Of a stretch of DNA of 64,000 bases, positions 16,753-26,225 are shown piece after piece (position 1 is the first letter of the stretch; each line of letters starts with the position of its first letter). The notes under the pieces were generated by a model. It worked only from the letters and a program-made list of their open reading frames with translations, was not told where the DNA came from and did not search any database. The DNA is from Devosia marina (GTDB lineage: Bacteria > Pseudomonadota > Alphaproteobacteria > Rhizobiales > Devosiaceae). The position numbers were made by a program, and so were the translations under genes. Location of the stretch: NCBI RefSeq assembly GCF_009758415.1, contig NZ_WQRF01000001.1, positions 124,001 through 188,000 of the forward strand, in the 5' to 3' direction.

Positions 16753-17778
16753 ATGCAAAAGAACAGGTCCGCGCCAACGGCCAAGGGGCGCGTTACGCTG
16801 AAAACCATCGCTGAGGCCACCGGGCTGAGCCTGTCGACAGTCTCGCTCTCGCTGCGGGGTGGCACGACACTCAAGCAGGAGACGCGTGACAAGGTCGCGG
16901 CGGCCGCCAAGGCGCTGGGCTATGTGCCCGACCGGGCGGGGGTGCGTCTGCGCACTGGCAAGACCAATGTGCTGGCCCTGGTGCTTGACGGTGCAGAGGA
17001 CTCCATCGACTTCGCGCGCCAGATGATTCAGGGCATCGGCCAGGCACTCCAGGGAACGCCCTACCATCTCAATGTAACGCCGGAATTCGACCGGCATTCC
17101 CCCGACACCATCCGCTACATTCTCGAAAATCGCGCTGCGGACGGGGTGATCATCACGCATACTGGCCCGCGTGATCCTCGGGTGCAGATGATGGTGGACG
17201 CTGACTTTCCCTTCGTCAGCCACGGACGCACCGAGTTTTTCACCCCGCACCCCTACCACGATTTTCATGCCGAGAACTTCGCGGCCATGGCGGTGGAGCG
17301 GCTTTCTGGGAAGGGTTGCCGGAGACTGCTGCTGGTGATCGGGGATGACAGTACCACCAACTACCAAAACATCGTCACCGCCTTTCACAAGGCGGCTGCG
17401 CGCAATGGTATCGAGGCCCGGTTGCTGGAGCGCACTGCCGGTCTGACCCCGGCCGAAATGCGGGCCAAGGGTATTGAGCTCTCACGGTCGGCCGATCGCC
17501 CCGACGGCGTTATCTGCGACAGCGAAATGCGGGCCCTGGCTTTGCTGGGCGGCCTGATGGAAGCTGGCGTCGGGATCGGCGAGGATGTGCATCTGATCTA
17601 CAAGCAGACCTCAGGCATCCTGCCCACCATATTTCCGCGCCTCGACAGCGTGCGTGAGGATATTCTGGGCGCTGGCATCGAACTGACCAGGCTGTTGCGC
17701 CTGCGGATCGATGGTGCACCCATCGAGGATCTGCAGACTCTTGCGGAGCCCCAGCCGCAATGGCGTAGCGGCGACTGA
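16753..17778 (+). CDS. LacI-family regulator (probable regulator of the alpha-mannosidase gene)
   Basis: A 341-residue repressor. The N-terminal helix-turn-helix and hinge read VTLKTIAEATGLSLSTVSLSLRG...TRDKVAAAAKALGYVPDRAG. The C-terminal sugar-sensing domain is of the periplasmic-binding-protein fold (TNVLALVLDG...GVIITHTGPRDPRVQMMVDADFPFVSHGRTE). An AAGGGGA site lies about nine bases before the ATG. It diverges from the GH38 gene and converges with a second LacI gene three bases away. A mannose-containing effector is inferred from position only. Confidence 0.85.
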   Translation: MQKNRSAPTAKGRVTLKTIAEATGLSLSTVSLSLRGGTTLKQETRDKVAAAAKALGYVPDRAGVRLRTGKTNVLALVLDGAEDSIDFARQMIQGIGQALQGTPYHLNVTPEFDRHSPDTIRYILENRAADGVIITHTGPRDPRVQMMVDADFPFVSHGRTEFFTPHPYHDFHAENFAAMAVERLSGKGCRRLLLVIGDDSTTNYQNIVTAFHKAAARNGIEARLLERTAGLTPAEMRAKGIELSRSADRPDGVICDSEMRALALLGGLMEAGVGIGEDVHLIYKQTSGILPTIFPRLDSVREDILGAGIELTRLLRLRIDGAPIEDLQTLAEPQPQWRSGD

Positions 17779-17781
17779 GGC

Positions 17782-18804
17782 TTAGCCGGGTGGGCGCGTG
17801 ACCGAGTTGCGCAGGATCAACTCGGCACGCAATAGCACTTCGCGCGACTTTGGCATTTCGCCCGCCAGCAGCGTCAGCAGCAATTCCATCGCCGCCTCGC
17901 CCATGCGATGACGGGGCTGCTTCATCGTGGTCAGCGACGGGGTGATGAAGCTGGCAAAGGAAATATCGTCAAATCCCATCACCGAGAATTGCCGGGGCAA
18001 GTCGTAGCGGCGAGCATTGAGGGAAATGATCACGCCCATGGCGGTTGCGTCATTGACACAGAGAAAGGCCGTGGGCAGGGCATCGCGCACGAACATCAGC
18101 TCCGCCGCCGCCCGGCCGCTCTCTGTGGTGCCGTCCCCATCGATGATCAGGCGTGGATCGATGTTGATCCCGGCCCCACCAAGCGCTGCACGATAGCCAT
18201 CTTCACGCAACCGGTTGATCTCGCGATTGGGCGCTCGCCCGACAAAGGCAATGCGCCGGTGACCCTGCGAGATCAGGTGTTCCGCGGCTATGCGCGCACC
18301 TTCGAAATTGTCCACTCCGACAAATGGAATGTCCTGACCCAGCACGGGTTCATTGACCGCCACCATCGGCGGCAGTCGCGCATCGGTCAGGGATTGTCCG
18401 AGCCCGAAGGGCAGGTGCCCGGTGAACAGGATCAGCCCGTCGGCCTGGTTGGAGCTGATAAAGCGCAGATAGTCGGCTTCCCGGCTGGGATCGTTCTGGG
18501 TATTGCCGATCAACAGGCCGTAGCCGCGCTTGCTGGCTTCGGTCTCTAGGCCCACCAGGATGTTGGAAAAATTCGGGTCGCCGACATCGGGAGCGAGAAT
18601 CAGAATCATGTTGCTGCGCCGCATGCGCAGCGAGCGGGCCATGGCATTGGTGGTGTAGCCAGTGCGGGCAATGGCGTCGGTGACCCTGCGGCGCGTCGCA
18701 TCGGCCACCTTGGTCGGTTCGTTTATGGCGCGGCTGACAGTGGCGATGGACACGCCGGCCATCGCAGCTACATCTTCGATTGTGGCCAGCTTTTGCTGCA
18801 GCAC
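17782..18804 (-). CDS. LacI-family regulator of the adjacent sugar importer
   Basis: A 340-residue repressor. The DNA-binding part is ATIEDVAAMAGVSIATVSRAINEPTKVADATRRRVTDAI and the hinge helix carries NAMARSLRMRRS. The effector domain follows, with GLILFTGHLP, VGVDNFEGARIAAEHLISQGHRRIAFVG and VMGFDDISFASFITPSLTT. The start used is the GTG at 18804, preceded by GGAGGGCGGAGAGCCAA; an upstream GTG at 18843 would add 13 unconserved residues. It diverges from the importer operon, and two palindromic sites lie in the space between. The motif order is that of RbsR/PurR-type repressors. Confidence 0.87.
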   Translation of the reverse strand: MLQQKLATIEDVAAMAGVSIATVSRAINEPTKVADATRRRVTDAIARTGYTTNAMARSLRMRRSNMILILAPDVGDPNFSNILVGLETEASKRGYGLLIGNTQNDPSREADYLRFISSNQADGLILFTGHLPFGLGQSLTDARLPPMVAVNEPVLGQDIPFVGVDNFEGARIAAEHLISQGHRRIAFVGRAPNREINRLREDGYRAALGGAGINIDPRLIIDGDGTTESGRAAAELMFVRDALPTAFLCVNDATAMGVIISLNARRYDLPRQFSVMGFDDISFASFITPSLTTMKQPRHRMGEAAMELLLTLLAGEMPKSREVLLRAELILRNSVTRPPG

Positions 18805-18915
18805 TTGGCTCTCCGCCCTCCGCCCCGGGCCAGACAGCCCCACGCACCATCGCCTTTAGCAGAAGCCGCAGCTTTAGCTACGGCGTCCCCACAGCGATAA
18901 ACCGAATTCGGCCAC

Positions 18916-18950
18916 TGTAAACCTTTACATAGTTCATGAAAACCTTTACA
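18916..18950. promoter_or_regulatory. Pair of LacI-type operators, 21 bp apart
   Basis: TGTAAACCTTTACA (18916-18929) is a near-perfect palindrome. TGAAAACCTTTACA (18937-18950) is a second, slightly degenerate copy. Their centres are 21 bp apart, two helical turns, so bound dimers would lie on the same face. They sit 65-99 bases before the importer ATPase start and downstream of the divergent LacI gene's promoter side, an arrangement that fits repression of both. Confidence 0.65.
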
Positions 18951-19014
18951 TCATCACTCATAGCCAAACGAGCGTTGCATCAAGCAGTGCCGGGTTCAGG
19001 GGAGGAGACGCGAT

Positions 19015-20556
19015 ATGGCTGAAGCGCCAGACGCAAATGTGCCGTCGATTCTGTCGGCCAGCCGCATCTCGAAATCCTTCGGCGAAATCCCCGTGCTGTT
19101 CAGCATCGATTTTGATGTTCGCCCCGGCGAAGTTCACGCCATTATCGGTGAGAACGGCGCTGGCAAATCCACGCTGATCAAAATCCTTTCGGGCATTGAA
19201 CAGCCGACCTCCGGCAGCATTACTTATGGCGGTGAGAAAGTCGTGCTGCCGCCCAATGGCGAAGCGGCGGCCATGGGCATTGTTGTGATCCATCAGGAGT
19301 TGCTGCTGGCCGAGCATCTCTCGGTTGCCGACTCGATCTTTCTCGGGCGCGAGCTGAAATCGGGCCCGTTTCTCGATCTCAAGGCGATGCGAGATCAGGC
19401 CAAGGCCATTCTGGATACGCTGCATGTCTCGATCGATCCGGACGCACGGATCAACACCCTGTCGGTGGCCGACAAGCAGATGGTCGAAATCGCCAAGGCG
19501 ATCAGCCGCGATGCCCGCGTCATCATCATGGACGAGCCGACCGCCGTTCTGTCCGTCGCGGAGAGCCGCACCCTGTTCGAGCAGGTGCGACGCCTGACGG
19601 CAAAGGGCGTCGCGGTGATCTTTATTTCCCACAAGCTCGATGAGATCATGGAACTGGCCGACCGGGTTACCGTGCTGCGTGATGGCCAGTTGATCGCTAC
19701 GGTTGGCACAGAAAACCTGACGCCGGACTCCATCGCGCAGATGATGGTCGGTCGTGAACTGTCCAATCTCTATCCGCCCAAGCGCGAGCCCGATGTCGAC
19801 ACTGAAGTCGTGCTCTCGGTGCGCGGGCTGTCGGCGCCGGGCATATCGGACATCTCTTTTGACTTGAGGCGCGGGGAAATTCTGGGCTTTGCCGGGCTGA
19901 TCGGGTCCGGGCGCACCGCTGTGGCCGAAGTTATCGCCGGCCTGAGCGCGAAGACCGGCGGAGAGGTCACCGTCAATGGTGAGCCCGCCGACTATTCCGA
20001 CGTTTCGAAATCCGTTGCGGCGGGCCTGGCCTATATGACCAAGGACCGAAAGGGGCGGGGGCTTCTGCTCAATGCAGGCCTCCAGCCCAACCTGACTTTG
20101 CTGACCCTGAAAAAGCACCTGAAAATGGGGTTTCTCGATGGACGCAGCGAGGCCCAGGCGCTGGACCGCGCCGTGCGCCGTTTCGATATCCGCGCCCGCG
20201 ATCCTTCCGTACAGGTCGGCAAGCTCTCTGGCGGCAATCAGCAAAAGCTGATGTTGGGCAAGACCATGGAGAGCGATCCCGAGATCGTCATCATGGACGA
20301 ACCGACGCGCGGCATCGACGTCGGCACGAAACAGCAGATCTATCACATCATCGCGGCGCTGGCCGCCGAGGGGAAGGCGATCATCGTGATCTCCTCGGAA
20401 ATGCAGGAAGTCATCGGCCTCAGCCATCGTGTTGTCGTCATGCGCCAGGGGCGTATGGCCGGCGTGCTGGAAGGCGCAGAAATAACCGAAGCCGAGATCA
20501 TGCGTTACGCGGCCGGCATCAAGCAGGGTGGGGAAAATGAGCGTCTCAGTGCCTGA
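19015..20556 (+). CDS. Sugar ABC importer ATPase (RbsA/MglA type)
   Basis: A 513-residue double-domain ATPase of the ribose/galactose importer class. Domain 1 has Walker A GENGAGKST (about residue 47) and Walker B VIIMDEPTAVLS; its signature is the atypical LSVADKQ usual for this class. Domain 2 has a degenerate Walker A, GLIGSGRTA, and signature LSGGNQQK with VIMDEPTRGID. Loss of the second Walker lysine is normal for the family. A GGGGAGGAG site precedes the ATG. It is the first gene of an ATPase-permease-binding protein operon. The sugar is not evident. Confidence 0.92.
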   Translation: MAEAPDANVPSILSASRISKSFGEIPVLFSIDFDVRPGEVHAIIGENGAGKSTLIKILSGIEQPTSGSITYGGEKVVLPPNGEAAAMGIVVIHQELLLAEHLSVADSIFLGRELKSGPFLDLKAMRDQAKAILDTLHVSIDPDARINTLSVADKQMVEIAKAISRDARVIIMDEPTAVLSVAESRTLFEQVRRLTAKGVAVIFISHKLDEIMELADRVTVLRDGQLIATVGTENLTPDSIAQMMVGRELSNLYPPKREPDVDTEVVLSVRGLSAPGISDISFDLRRGEILGFAGLIGSGRTAVAEVIAGLSAKTGGEVTVNGEPADYSDVSKSVAAGLAYMTKDRKGRGLLLNAGLQPNLTLLTLKKHLKMGFLDGRSEAQALDRAVRRFDIRARDPSVQVGKLSGGNQQKLMLGKTMESDPEIVIMDEPTRGIDVGTKQQIYHIIAALAAEGKAIIVISSEMQEVIGLSHRVVVMRQGRMAGVLEGAEITEAEIMRYAAGIKQGGENERLSA

Positions 20557-21565
20557 TACGGCAAGCAAACCGCATAAGGGCTTCCGGCTCGATCTCAAGA
20601 CCGCAGGACCGCTGCTGGCGCTGATCCTGCTGATCATCCTGGGCTATAGCCTCAACCCGCTTTTCCTAGGCGAGGGCAATGTCACCAACCTGCTGACCCG
20701 CTCGGCCTTTATCGGCATTATCGCGGTCGGCGCGACCTTCGTCATCACCGCGGGCGGCATCGACCTCTCGGTTGGCTCCATGGCCGCCTTCATTGCCGGC
20801 ATGATGATCATCATCATGAATGCCGCCGTCGACAGCATGGGCGCCTCGATCTGGACGGTGCTGCTGGGCATAGGCTGTTCGCTGATCCTGGGGATCGGCG
20901 CCGGCTTCATCAACGGCTTCCTCACCACCAAGGGGAAGATTGAAGCCTTCATCGTGACCCTGGGCACGATGGGCATTTATCGCTCGCTGATCACCTACTT
21001 TGCCGATGGCGGCACGCTGTCGCTTAATCGCGGTGCGCGCGAGATCTATCGACCAGTCTACTACGACAGCTTCATCGGGCTGCCCTATCCGGTCTGGGTC
21101 TTCATCATTGTAGCGTTGCTCGGCTGGGTGTTGATGAACCGTACGGCGTTTGGCCGCTATTGCATGGCCATCGGTTCCAACGAGCAGGTCGCGCGCTACT
21201 CGGCCATCAAGGTCGACCGGGTGCGGACACTGACCTATATCCTGCAGGGCCTCTGCGTCTCGCTCGCCACCATCATCTATGTGCCGCGTCTTGGCTCGGC
21301 TTCCTCGGCCACCGGTGTGCTCTGGGAACTCGAGGCGATTGCTGCGGTGATCATCGGCGGCACCATGCTCAAGGGCGGCTATGGCCGCATCGGTGGCACT
21401 GTTATCGGGGCGCTGATCCTGACCGCCATCGGCAACATCCTCAATCTCACCGATATCATCTCGAACTACCTCAACGGGGCGGTGCAGGGCGTGATCATCG
21501 TGGCGGCTGTCTATCTCCAGCGCGGCTCATTCCGCACCGGCCGCCGGGCCAAGAAGGCTGAGTAA
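20537..21565 (+). CDS. Sugar ABC importer permease (RbsC type)
   Basis: A 342-residue inner-membrane permease of the BPD_transp_2 (RbsC) family, with about eight to ten hydrophobic helices. Diagnostic segments are GATFVITAGGIDLSVGS, GFINGFLTTKGKIEAFIVTLGTMGIYR and the EAA-like AIGSNEQVARYSAIKVDRV. The C-terminal IIGGTMLKGGYGRIGGTVIGALIL is also typical. The start overlaps the end of the ATPase gene by 20 bases; a GTG nine bases earlier is the alternative. It is followed after 71 bases by the binding-protein gene. Confidence 0.9.
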   Translation: MSVSVPDTASKPHKGFRLDLKTAGPLLALILLIILGYSLNPLFLGEGNVTNLLTRSAFIGIIAVGATFVITAGGIDLSVGSMAAFIAGMMIIIMNAAVDSMGASIWTVLLGIGCSLILGIGAGFINGFLTTKGKIEAFIVTLGTMGIYRSLITYFADGGTLSLNRGAREIYRPVYYDSFIGLPYPVWVFIIVALLGWVLMNRTAFGRYCMAIGSNEQVARYSAIKVDRVRTLTYILQGLCVSLATIIYVPRLGSASSATGVLWELEAIAAVIIGGTMLKGGYGRIGGTVIGALILTAIGNILNLTDIISNYLNGAVQGVIIVAAVYLQRGSFRTGRRAKKAE

Positions 21566-21636
21566 CCAGGAATTCCCAGCCCTTTCGGGGCGGGCATAAC
21601 CGGCGCATGGCGCCACACTTTAAGGGAGGACTACCC

Positions 21637-22584
21637 ATGTCTATGAAGGCATTGACCCTGGCTCTGGCGGCAACGACCGCCCTTGCCGGCGCAGCGGTGG
21701 CACAGGATCAGATCCGGATCGGTGTCTCCATTCCAGCCGCAACCCACGGTTGGGCCGGCGGTTTGAACTGGCACGCCCAGGAAGCTGAAAAGCGTCTCGA
21801 AGCTGCGCATGACAATATCGAAATCACCCTCGTGACCGCCGACAGCCCCGGCGATCAGGCCAGCGATATCGAAGACCTGATCTCGGTGCAGCAGATCCAT
21901 GCGCTTGTCGTGCTGCCCTTCGAATCCGATCCGCTGGTCGAGCCGGTTCGCCAGGCCAAGGAATCGGGTGCGTTCATCACCGTGGTCGATCGCGGTCTGC
22001 CCGATGCTTCGATCCAGGACGTCTATGTTGCGGGCAACAACACCGAACTGGGTTCGGTTTCTGCCGAGTACTTCAAGACCCGTCTGGGTGACGGCGATAA
22101 CATCGTGATCCTGCGCGGTATCCCGACTGTTATCGACACCGAACGTTTCGACGCCTTCATGGCCGGAATCGAAGGCTCGGGCATCAACGTGCTGGATGAC
22201 GAATTCGCCAACTGGAACCGCGATGACGGCTTTGAAGTCATGCAGGACTTCCTGTCCCGCTTCCCCGATATCGACGGCGTCTGGGCGCAGGACGACGACA
22301 TTGCCATGGGCGTGGTGGAAGCCGTGCGTCAGGCTGGTCGCGAAGACGAGATGTTCATCGTCGGTGGCGCTGGCATGAAGGACGTCATCAAGGGCATCAT
22401 GGATGGCGACACCCTGATCCCGGTCGATGTGCTCTATCCGCCTGCCATGATCGCCACGGCCATGGACGTGACCGTTGCCAACTTCACTTCCAATGGTCCG
22501 GTGCAGGGCGAATACATTCTGGGTGCGCCCCTGGTAACCCAGGAGAACGCCGCGCAGTTCTACTTCCCGGACAGCCCGTTCTGA
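21637..22584 (+). CDS. Sugar ABC solute-binding protein (RbsB type)
   Basis: A 315-residue periplasmic binding protein. The signal peptide is MSMKALTLALAATTALAGAA with cleavage near VAQ|D. The mature part starts with IRIGVSIPAATHGWAGG and contains the ribose-family segments DLISVQQIHALVVLPFESDP, FITVVDRGLPD, GSVSAEYFKTRLGDGDNIVILRG and VWAQDDDIAMGVVEAVRQAG. The ATG at 21637 follows GGGAGGACTACCC; an in-frame codon ten residues earlier lacks a site. It is unusual in lying last in the operon. A strong terminator follows 25 bases after the stop. Confidence 0.92.
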   Translation: MSMKALTLALAATTALAGAAVAQDQIRIGVSIPAATHGWAGGLNWHAQEAEKRLEAAHDNIEITLVTADSPGDQASDIEDLISVQQIHALVVLPFESDPLVEPVRQAKESGAFITVVDRGLPDASIQDVYVAGNNTELGSVSAEYFKTRLGDGDNIVILRGIPTVIDTERFDAFMAGIEGSGINVLDDEFANWNRDDGFEVMQDFLSRFPDIDGVWAQDDDIAMGVVEAVRQAGREDEMFIVGGAGMKDVIKGIMDGDTLIPVDVLYPPAMIATAMDVTVANFTSNGPVQGEYILGAPLVTQENAAQFYFPDSPF

Positions 22585-22609
22585 GCCAACGAAACCGACA
22601 AGCATTTGA

Positions 22610-22633
22610 GGGGCGCCCATGGCGCCCCTTTTT
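22610..22633 (+). terminator. Strong intrinsic terminator of the sugar importer operon
   Basis: A perfect eight-pair stem GGGGCGCC/GGCGCCCC with a CAT loop is followed at once by TTTTT. It ends the operon. The 238 bases between it and the copZ stop at 22872 hold no convincing gene or site. Confidence 0.9.
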
Positions 22634-22871
22634 CATTTGATTTCAAGGCATTCGCGCGTCGTCAGGATGACACGCGAATCCGGGTATTTCTCCGCCCGAG
22701 TTCCGGGCGATGCCCGCCTTCCTTGGCGTCGCGGGGGCTCACCAGTTTTGAAGCTGCGGAAGAATTTCCCTTTGATGTTCTTGCCGCGGGAACGACAGCG
22801 CTGCTGACGCATTATTGCGCTGGGCTCTGGGCGGCGCCGGCCTATTCTTTGGCGCCGCTGGAGCTCACCAA

Positions 22872-23072
22872 TCACGCCGCTTCGGGCGTATAGCCTGCCT
22901 CGCGGATTGCCTCTTCGCCCTTGGCCTTGTCGCCCGTGAAGCTGACCTTATGCGATGCCAGGTCGATCTCGACCTGCGTGCCCGGCAGGGCCTCCTCGAG
23001 GGCGCCGCGTATCGCGCCGACGCAATGATTGCAGGTCATGTCGTTGACGGTCAGGGTGGTTTTCTCAGCCAT
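22872..23072 (-). CDS. copZ: Copper chaperone, heavy-metal-associated domain
   Basis: A 66-residue cytosolic metallochaperone made of a single HMA ferredoxin-like domain. The Cu(I)-binding motif is MTCNHC at about residues 12-17, and the fold ends with EEAIREAGYTPEAA. Such proteins carry Cu(I) to the copper exporter. It starts one base after the stop of cueR in the same operon (copA-cueR-copZ), so the three are co-transcribed. Length and motif match the CopZ family well. Confidence 0.9.
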   Translation of the reverse strand: MAEKTTLTVNDMTCNHCVGAIRGALEEALPGTQVEIDLASHKVSFTGDKAKGEEAIREAGYTPEAA

Positions 23073-23073
23073 T

Positions 23074-23490
23074 TCAGTGTCCTTTGGATGTCGGTTCGGC
23101 CGGTGTGCCGGCCAGATCTTCGAGAATGGGGCAATCGGGGCGGTTGTCGCCGGCGCAGCAATGCACCAGATGGCTGAGCGTCTTCACCATGCCCTGCAAT
23201 TCGGAAATCTTGGTTTCGAGCGCAACGATGTGGCTGCTGGCGATGTCCCGCACCTCCGCGCTCGCCCGGGTCCGGTCCTGCCAGAGCTCGAGCAGGGCCG
23301 CGGTTTCCTCAACCGAGAAACCCAGGGTCCTTGCCCGCTTGATGAAGCGCAGCACATGCACCTCGTCGGGGCCATAGACCCGGTAATTGCTGTCGGTCCG
23401 CAGCGGCGGGGAAATCAGGCCGATCTGCTCATAATAGCGGATCATCTTGGCAGAGACGCCCGACTTCTCCGAAGCCTGTCCGATATTCAT
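23074..23490 (-). CDS. cueR: CueR-type MerR-family copper-responsive regulator
   Basis: A 138-residue activator. The winged-helix domain is [39 protein letters not shown]-like from residue 1, followed by the long dimerisation helix. The metal loop near the C-terminus reads [13 protein letters not shown], which places two Cys in the CueR arrangement for Cu(I). It overlaps the end of copA by four bases and precedes copZ. It would act on the overlong-spacer promoter upstream of copA, which also drives its own gene. Confidence 0.92.
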   Translation of the reverse strand: MNIGQASEKSGVSAKMIRYYEQIGLISPPLRTDSNYRVYGPDEVHVLRFIKRARTLGFSVEETAALLELWQDRTRASAEVRDIASSHIVALETKISELQGMVKTLSHLVHCCAGDNRPDCPILEDLAGTPAEPTSKGH

Positions 23491-25748
23491 GGTGTCACCC
23501 CCTTTATGCCGCGCAGGCGCTGCGCATTGCCGACAACGAAGACCGAGCTCAGGGCCATGGCGCCCGCCCCGATCATGGGCGAGAGCAGGATGCCGAATGT
23601 GGGGTAGAGCACGCCCGCGGCCACCGGGATCAGCACAGCATTGTAGCCAAAGGCCCAGAACAGGTTCTCCCAGATATTGCGCAGCGTCGCGCGGCTGACG
23701 GTGAGGGCATTGAGCACACCCTTGAGATCTCCACCGAGCAGGACGACGTCCGCACTTTCAATGGCCGCGTCCGTCCCCGATCCCACGGCGATACCGATAT
23801 CGGCTTCGGCCAGGGCTGGCGCGTCGTTGATGCCGTCCCCGACATAGGCGACGACCCGGTTGCCCTGCCGCAGCGACTTGATGGCCTCCACCTTGTCGGC
23901 GGGCAGCACTTCGGCCCGCACCTCGTCAATGCCGAGTTGGGCGGCGATGGCCTCGGCCGTCCGACGGTTATCGCCCGAGATCATCGCGGTTTTCAGGCCC
24001 ATGCCGTGCAGGGCCTCAATGACCGACTTGCTGGTCGGCTTGATGGTGTCGGCCACCACGATGGCGGCAGCCAGCTTGTCATCGATAGCCGCAAAGACCG
24101 GCGTCTTGCCTTCCGCGGCGAGCCTGTCGATCGCCTCCGAGAAATCGGAGAAATCCAGATGGCTCATATGGCGCTGCGAGCCCACCGCAACCAGCCGGCC
24201 ATCGACCCGTGCGGTGACACCGGTACCCGAGTTCGAGCTGAATTCGGTGACCGCGCCAAGAGTCAGTCCGGCCTTTTCGGCGGCCGCGACAATGGCCGTA
24301 GCAATGGGATGCTCGGACCGGCTCTCGACCGCTGCGACCAGCGCCAGCACCTCGTCATGCTCGAAATCGTCATCGAGAATGAGATCGGTCAGCGCCGGCT
24401 TGCCCTCGGTTAGCGTGCCGGTCTTGTCGAAGGCGACAATGCCGGCGTCCCGAAGCTGCTGCAATGCCTCGCCCTTGCGGAATAGCACGCCGAGCTGGGC
24501 GGCGCGGCCCGTGCCCACCATGATCGACATGGGGGTCGCAAGGCCCATGGCACAGGGGCAGGCGATTATGAGGACGGCGACGGCATTGACCAGCGCATAG
24601 GTCAGCGCGGGATCGGGACCGAGCCAGAACCAGACGATGGCGGTGAGGATGGCCAGGCCGATCACGATCGGGACGAACACCGCGGTAATCCGGTCGACAA
24701 TAGCCTGGATCGGCAGCTTGCCGGCCTGCGCATCCTCCACCATGCGGATGATATGGGCCAGCATGGTGTCGGCCCCCACCTTGGTGGCACGGAAGTTGAA
24801 GCTGCCTGACGTGTTGAGCGTACCGCCGACGACGCTGGCGCCCACGGTCTTGGAGACGGGCAGGGGTTCTCCCGAGATCATCGATTCATCGATATGGCTT
24901 TCGCCCTCGACGATCTCACCATCCACGGCAATCTTCTCGCCCGGACGCACCACGACGATATCGCCGACCCGAACTTCTTCGACTGGTACTTCGACAGTCT
25001 TCCCATCGCGTTCGATCCGCGCGGTTTTGGCCTGTTGCTGCACCAACTGGCTGATCGCCTCTCCGGTGCGGCCCTTGGCGATTGCTTCGAGCCAGCGCCC
25101 GACCAGGATCAGCGTGACAATGACAGCGGCCGCCTCGAAATAGACATAGCGGGTTTCAGCCGGCACCAATTGTGGGGCGAAGGTCACGACGCTGGAATAA
25201 AGCCAGGCGGCTCCGGCCCCCAGCGCCACCAACGAGTTCATCTCCGGTGCGCCGCGGAAAAGCGCCGGGAAGCCGATTTTGAAGAAACGCAGGCCCGGTA
25301 CGAACAGCACAAAGCTGGCCAGTGCGAAATAAGCGACCCACAGCGTTTGCGTCGGAACGATGGACATCACCCACATGTGGAAGGGCAGGTGGACGTGTCC
25401 GATCATCTCGATCAGGAACAGCGGAAGGGTCGGGATGGCGGCAATGATGACATCGCGCTTGAGAATGGCGGCATCTTCATCGTGATGGTGCATATGGTCA
25501 TGCGCCGGCGCATCGGGCTGGCGCAGGCTGGCCTTGTAGCCGACCTTCTCGACCGCCTTGAGCAGCGCATCGACATTGCCGCCGGCAATGGTGGCGCGCT
25601 CGGTTGCCAGGTTGACGGCAGCGGTTTCGACGCCGGGCACCTTGAGCAGGGCCTTTTCCACGCGATTGACGCAGGACGCGCAGGTCATGCCGGCAATGTC
25701 GAGCGAAACGGCAGAAGATTTGGAGTTTTTGTGGACGTGTTCGTTCAT
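23487..25748 (-). CDS. copA: Cu(I)-exporting P1B-type ATPase
   Basis: A 753-residue inner-membrane ATPase that exports Cu(I). It has one N-terminal HMA domain with MTCASC (about residue 20) and then a histidine-rich linker ([10 protein letters not shown]). Eight membrane helices follow, with the transport motif CPC in [11 protein letters not shown]. Phosphorylation is at [11 protein letters not shown]. The N-domain HP motif appears in [12 protein letters not shown] and the hinge in [16 protein letters not shown]. Length is usual for single-HMA CopA. It leads the copA-cueR-copZ operon behind a CueR-type promoter. Confidence 0.95.
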   Translation of the reverse strand: MNEHVHKNSKSSAVSLDIAGMTCASCVNRVEKALLKVPGVETAAVNLATERATIAGGNVDALLKAVEKVGYKASLRQPDAPAHDHMHHHDEDAAILKRDVIIAAIPTLPLFLIEMIGHVHLPFHMWVMSIVPTQTLWVAYFALASFVLFVPGLRFFKIGFPALFRGAPEMNSLVALGAGAAWLYSSVVTFAPQLVPAETRYVYFEAAAVIVTLILVGRWLEAIAKGRTGEAISQLVQQQAKTARIERDGKTVEVPVEEVRVGDIVVVRPGEKIAVDGEIVEGESHIDESMISGEPLPVSKTVGASVVGGTLNTSGSFNFRATKVGADTMLAHIIRMVEDAQAGKLPIQAIVDRITAVFVPIVIGLAILTAIVWFWLGPDPALTYALVNAVAVLIIACPCAMGLATPMSIMVGTGRAAQLGVLFRKGEALQQLRDAGIVAFDKTGTLTEGKPALTDLILDDDFEHDEVLALVAAVESRSEHPIATAIVAAAEKAGLTLGAVTEFSSNSGTGVTARVDGRLVAVGSQRHMSHLDFSDFSEAIDRLAAEGKTPVFAAIDDKLAAAIVVADTIKPTSKSVIEALHGMGLKTAMISGDNRRTAEAIAAQLGIDEVRAEVLPADKVEAIKSLRQGNRVVAYVGDGINDAPALAEADIGIAVGSGTDAAIESADVVLLGGDLKGVLNALTVSRATLRNIWENLFWAFGYNAVLIPVAAGVLYPTFGILLSPMIGAGAMALSSVFVVGNAQRLRGIKGVTP

Positions 25749-25770
25749 GGTCTTTCACCTCGTCCACAAC

Positions 25771-25801
25771 CATATAGACCTTCCCATCATGGTAAGGTCA
25801 A
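25771..25801 (-). promoter_or_regulatory. CueR-activated copA promoter with 19-bp spacer
   Basis: On the minus strand a -35 TTGACC (25796-25801) and a -10 TATATG (25771-25776) are separated by 19 bases, the overlong spacing typical of MerR-family promoters. The spacer holds a dyad, ACCTTACC facing GGGAAGGT, which matches the usual CueR operator. It lies 23 bases before the copA ATG. Confidence 0.88.
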
Positions 25802-25815
25802 GGGCGGCATGTCTG

Positions 25816-26040
25816 TTACCCGGTGGGAGAGACCAATGCGTAGCCATCCTTGGCAAGGGCCGACTCAACTTGAGCCGATGAGGCGCCAAGAAGCTTGTCG
25901 TCGGTCATGGTGGTGGCGAAGTGGCGCCATTCAAGATGTTGCAGACGGTGCGGTATGGCCGCTTCTGGCTCAAGGGACAGAATCAGCAATTGAGGCGGCT
26001 CGCCACCGATGCTCTCCGAGATGAAAACATTGACGCGCAT
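25816..26040 (-). CDS. Small conserved-looking hypothetical protein
   Basis: A 74-residue soluble protein beginning MRVNVFISESIGGEPPQLLI, with no membrane segment and no motif I recognise. The composition (balanced acidic and basic residues, no runs of Arg or Pro) looks coding, unlike the shadow frames around it. A GGAA..GGAAG stretch precedes the ATG at 26040; an ATG nine codons earlier lacks a ribosome site. It points toward copA, whose promoter lies just past its stop, and diverges from fnrL. Function unknown. Confidence 0.5.
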   Translation of the reverse strand: MRVNVFISESIGGEPPQLLILSLEPEAAIPHRLQHLEWRHFATTMTDDKLLGASSAQVESALAKDGYALVSPTG

Positions 26041-26225
26041 TTTTGCTTCCGTTTCCAAACCTTCCACATTGAGACATGCCCGGCGCCCGGGTGCAATCTT
26101 TTGGCGCTCACTTCATTCTTGTTGCGCAAAGAGAAACCGTCTGCGACCTGTTGGCACAGCGACATTCTTGCGTCTTATACTGGACTCGGGACAAACCTAT
26201 TTCTTGCGGTGTCAGGAGCATGACT

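Noticed and set aside
18958-20637. 559-codon open frame on the minus strand
   Set aside because: It is antisense to the sugar importer ATPase and has no domain of its own.
22634-22871. Possible small genes between the importer terminator and copZ
   Set aside because: Open frames on both strands here are rich in Arg, Pro and Ser, lack ribosome sites and show no motif.
26131-26145. Possible FNR box (TTGTTGCGCAAAG) upstream of fnrL
   Set aside because: It keeps only part of the TTGAT-N4-ATCAA pattern, so autoregulation of fnrL is not supported.
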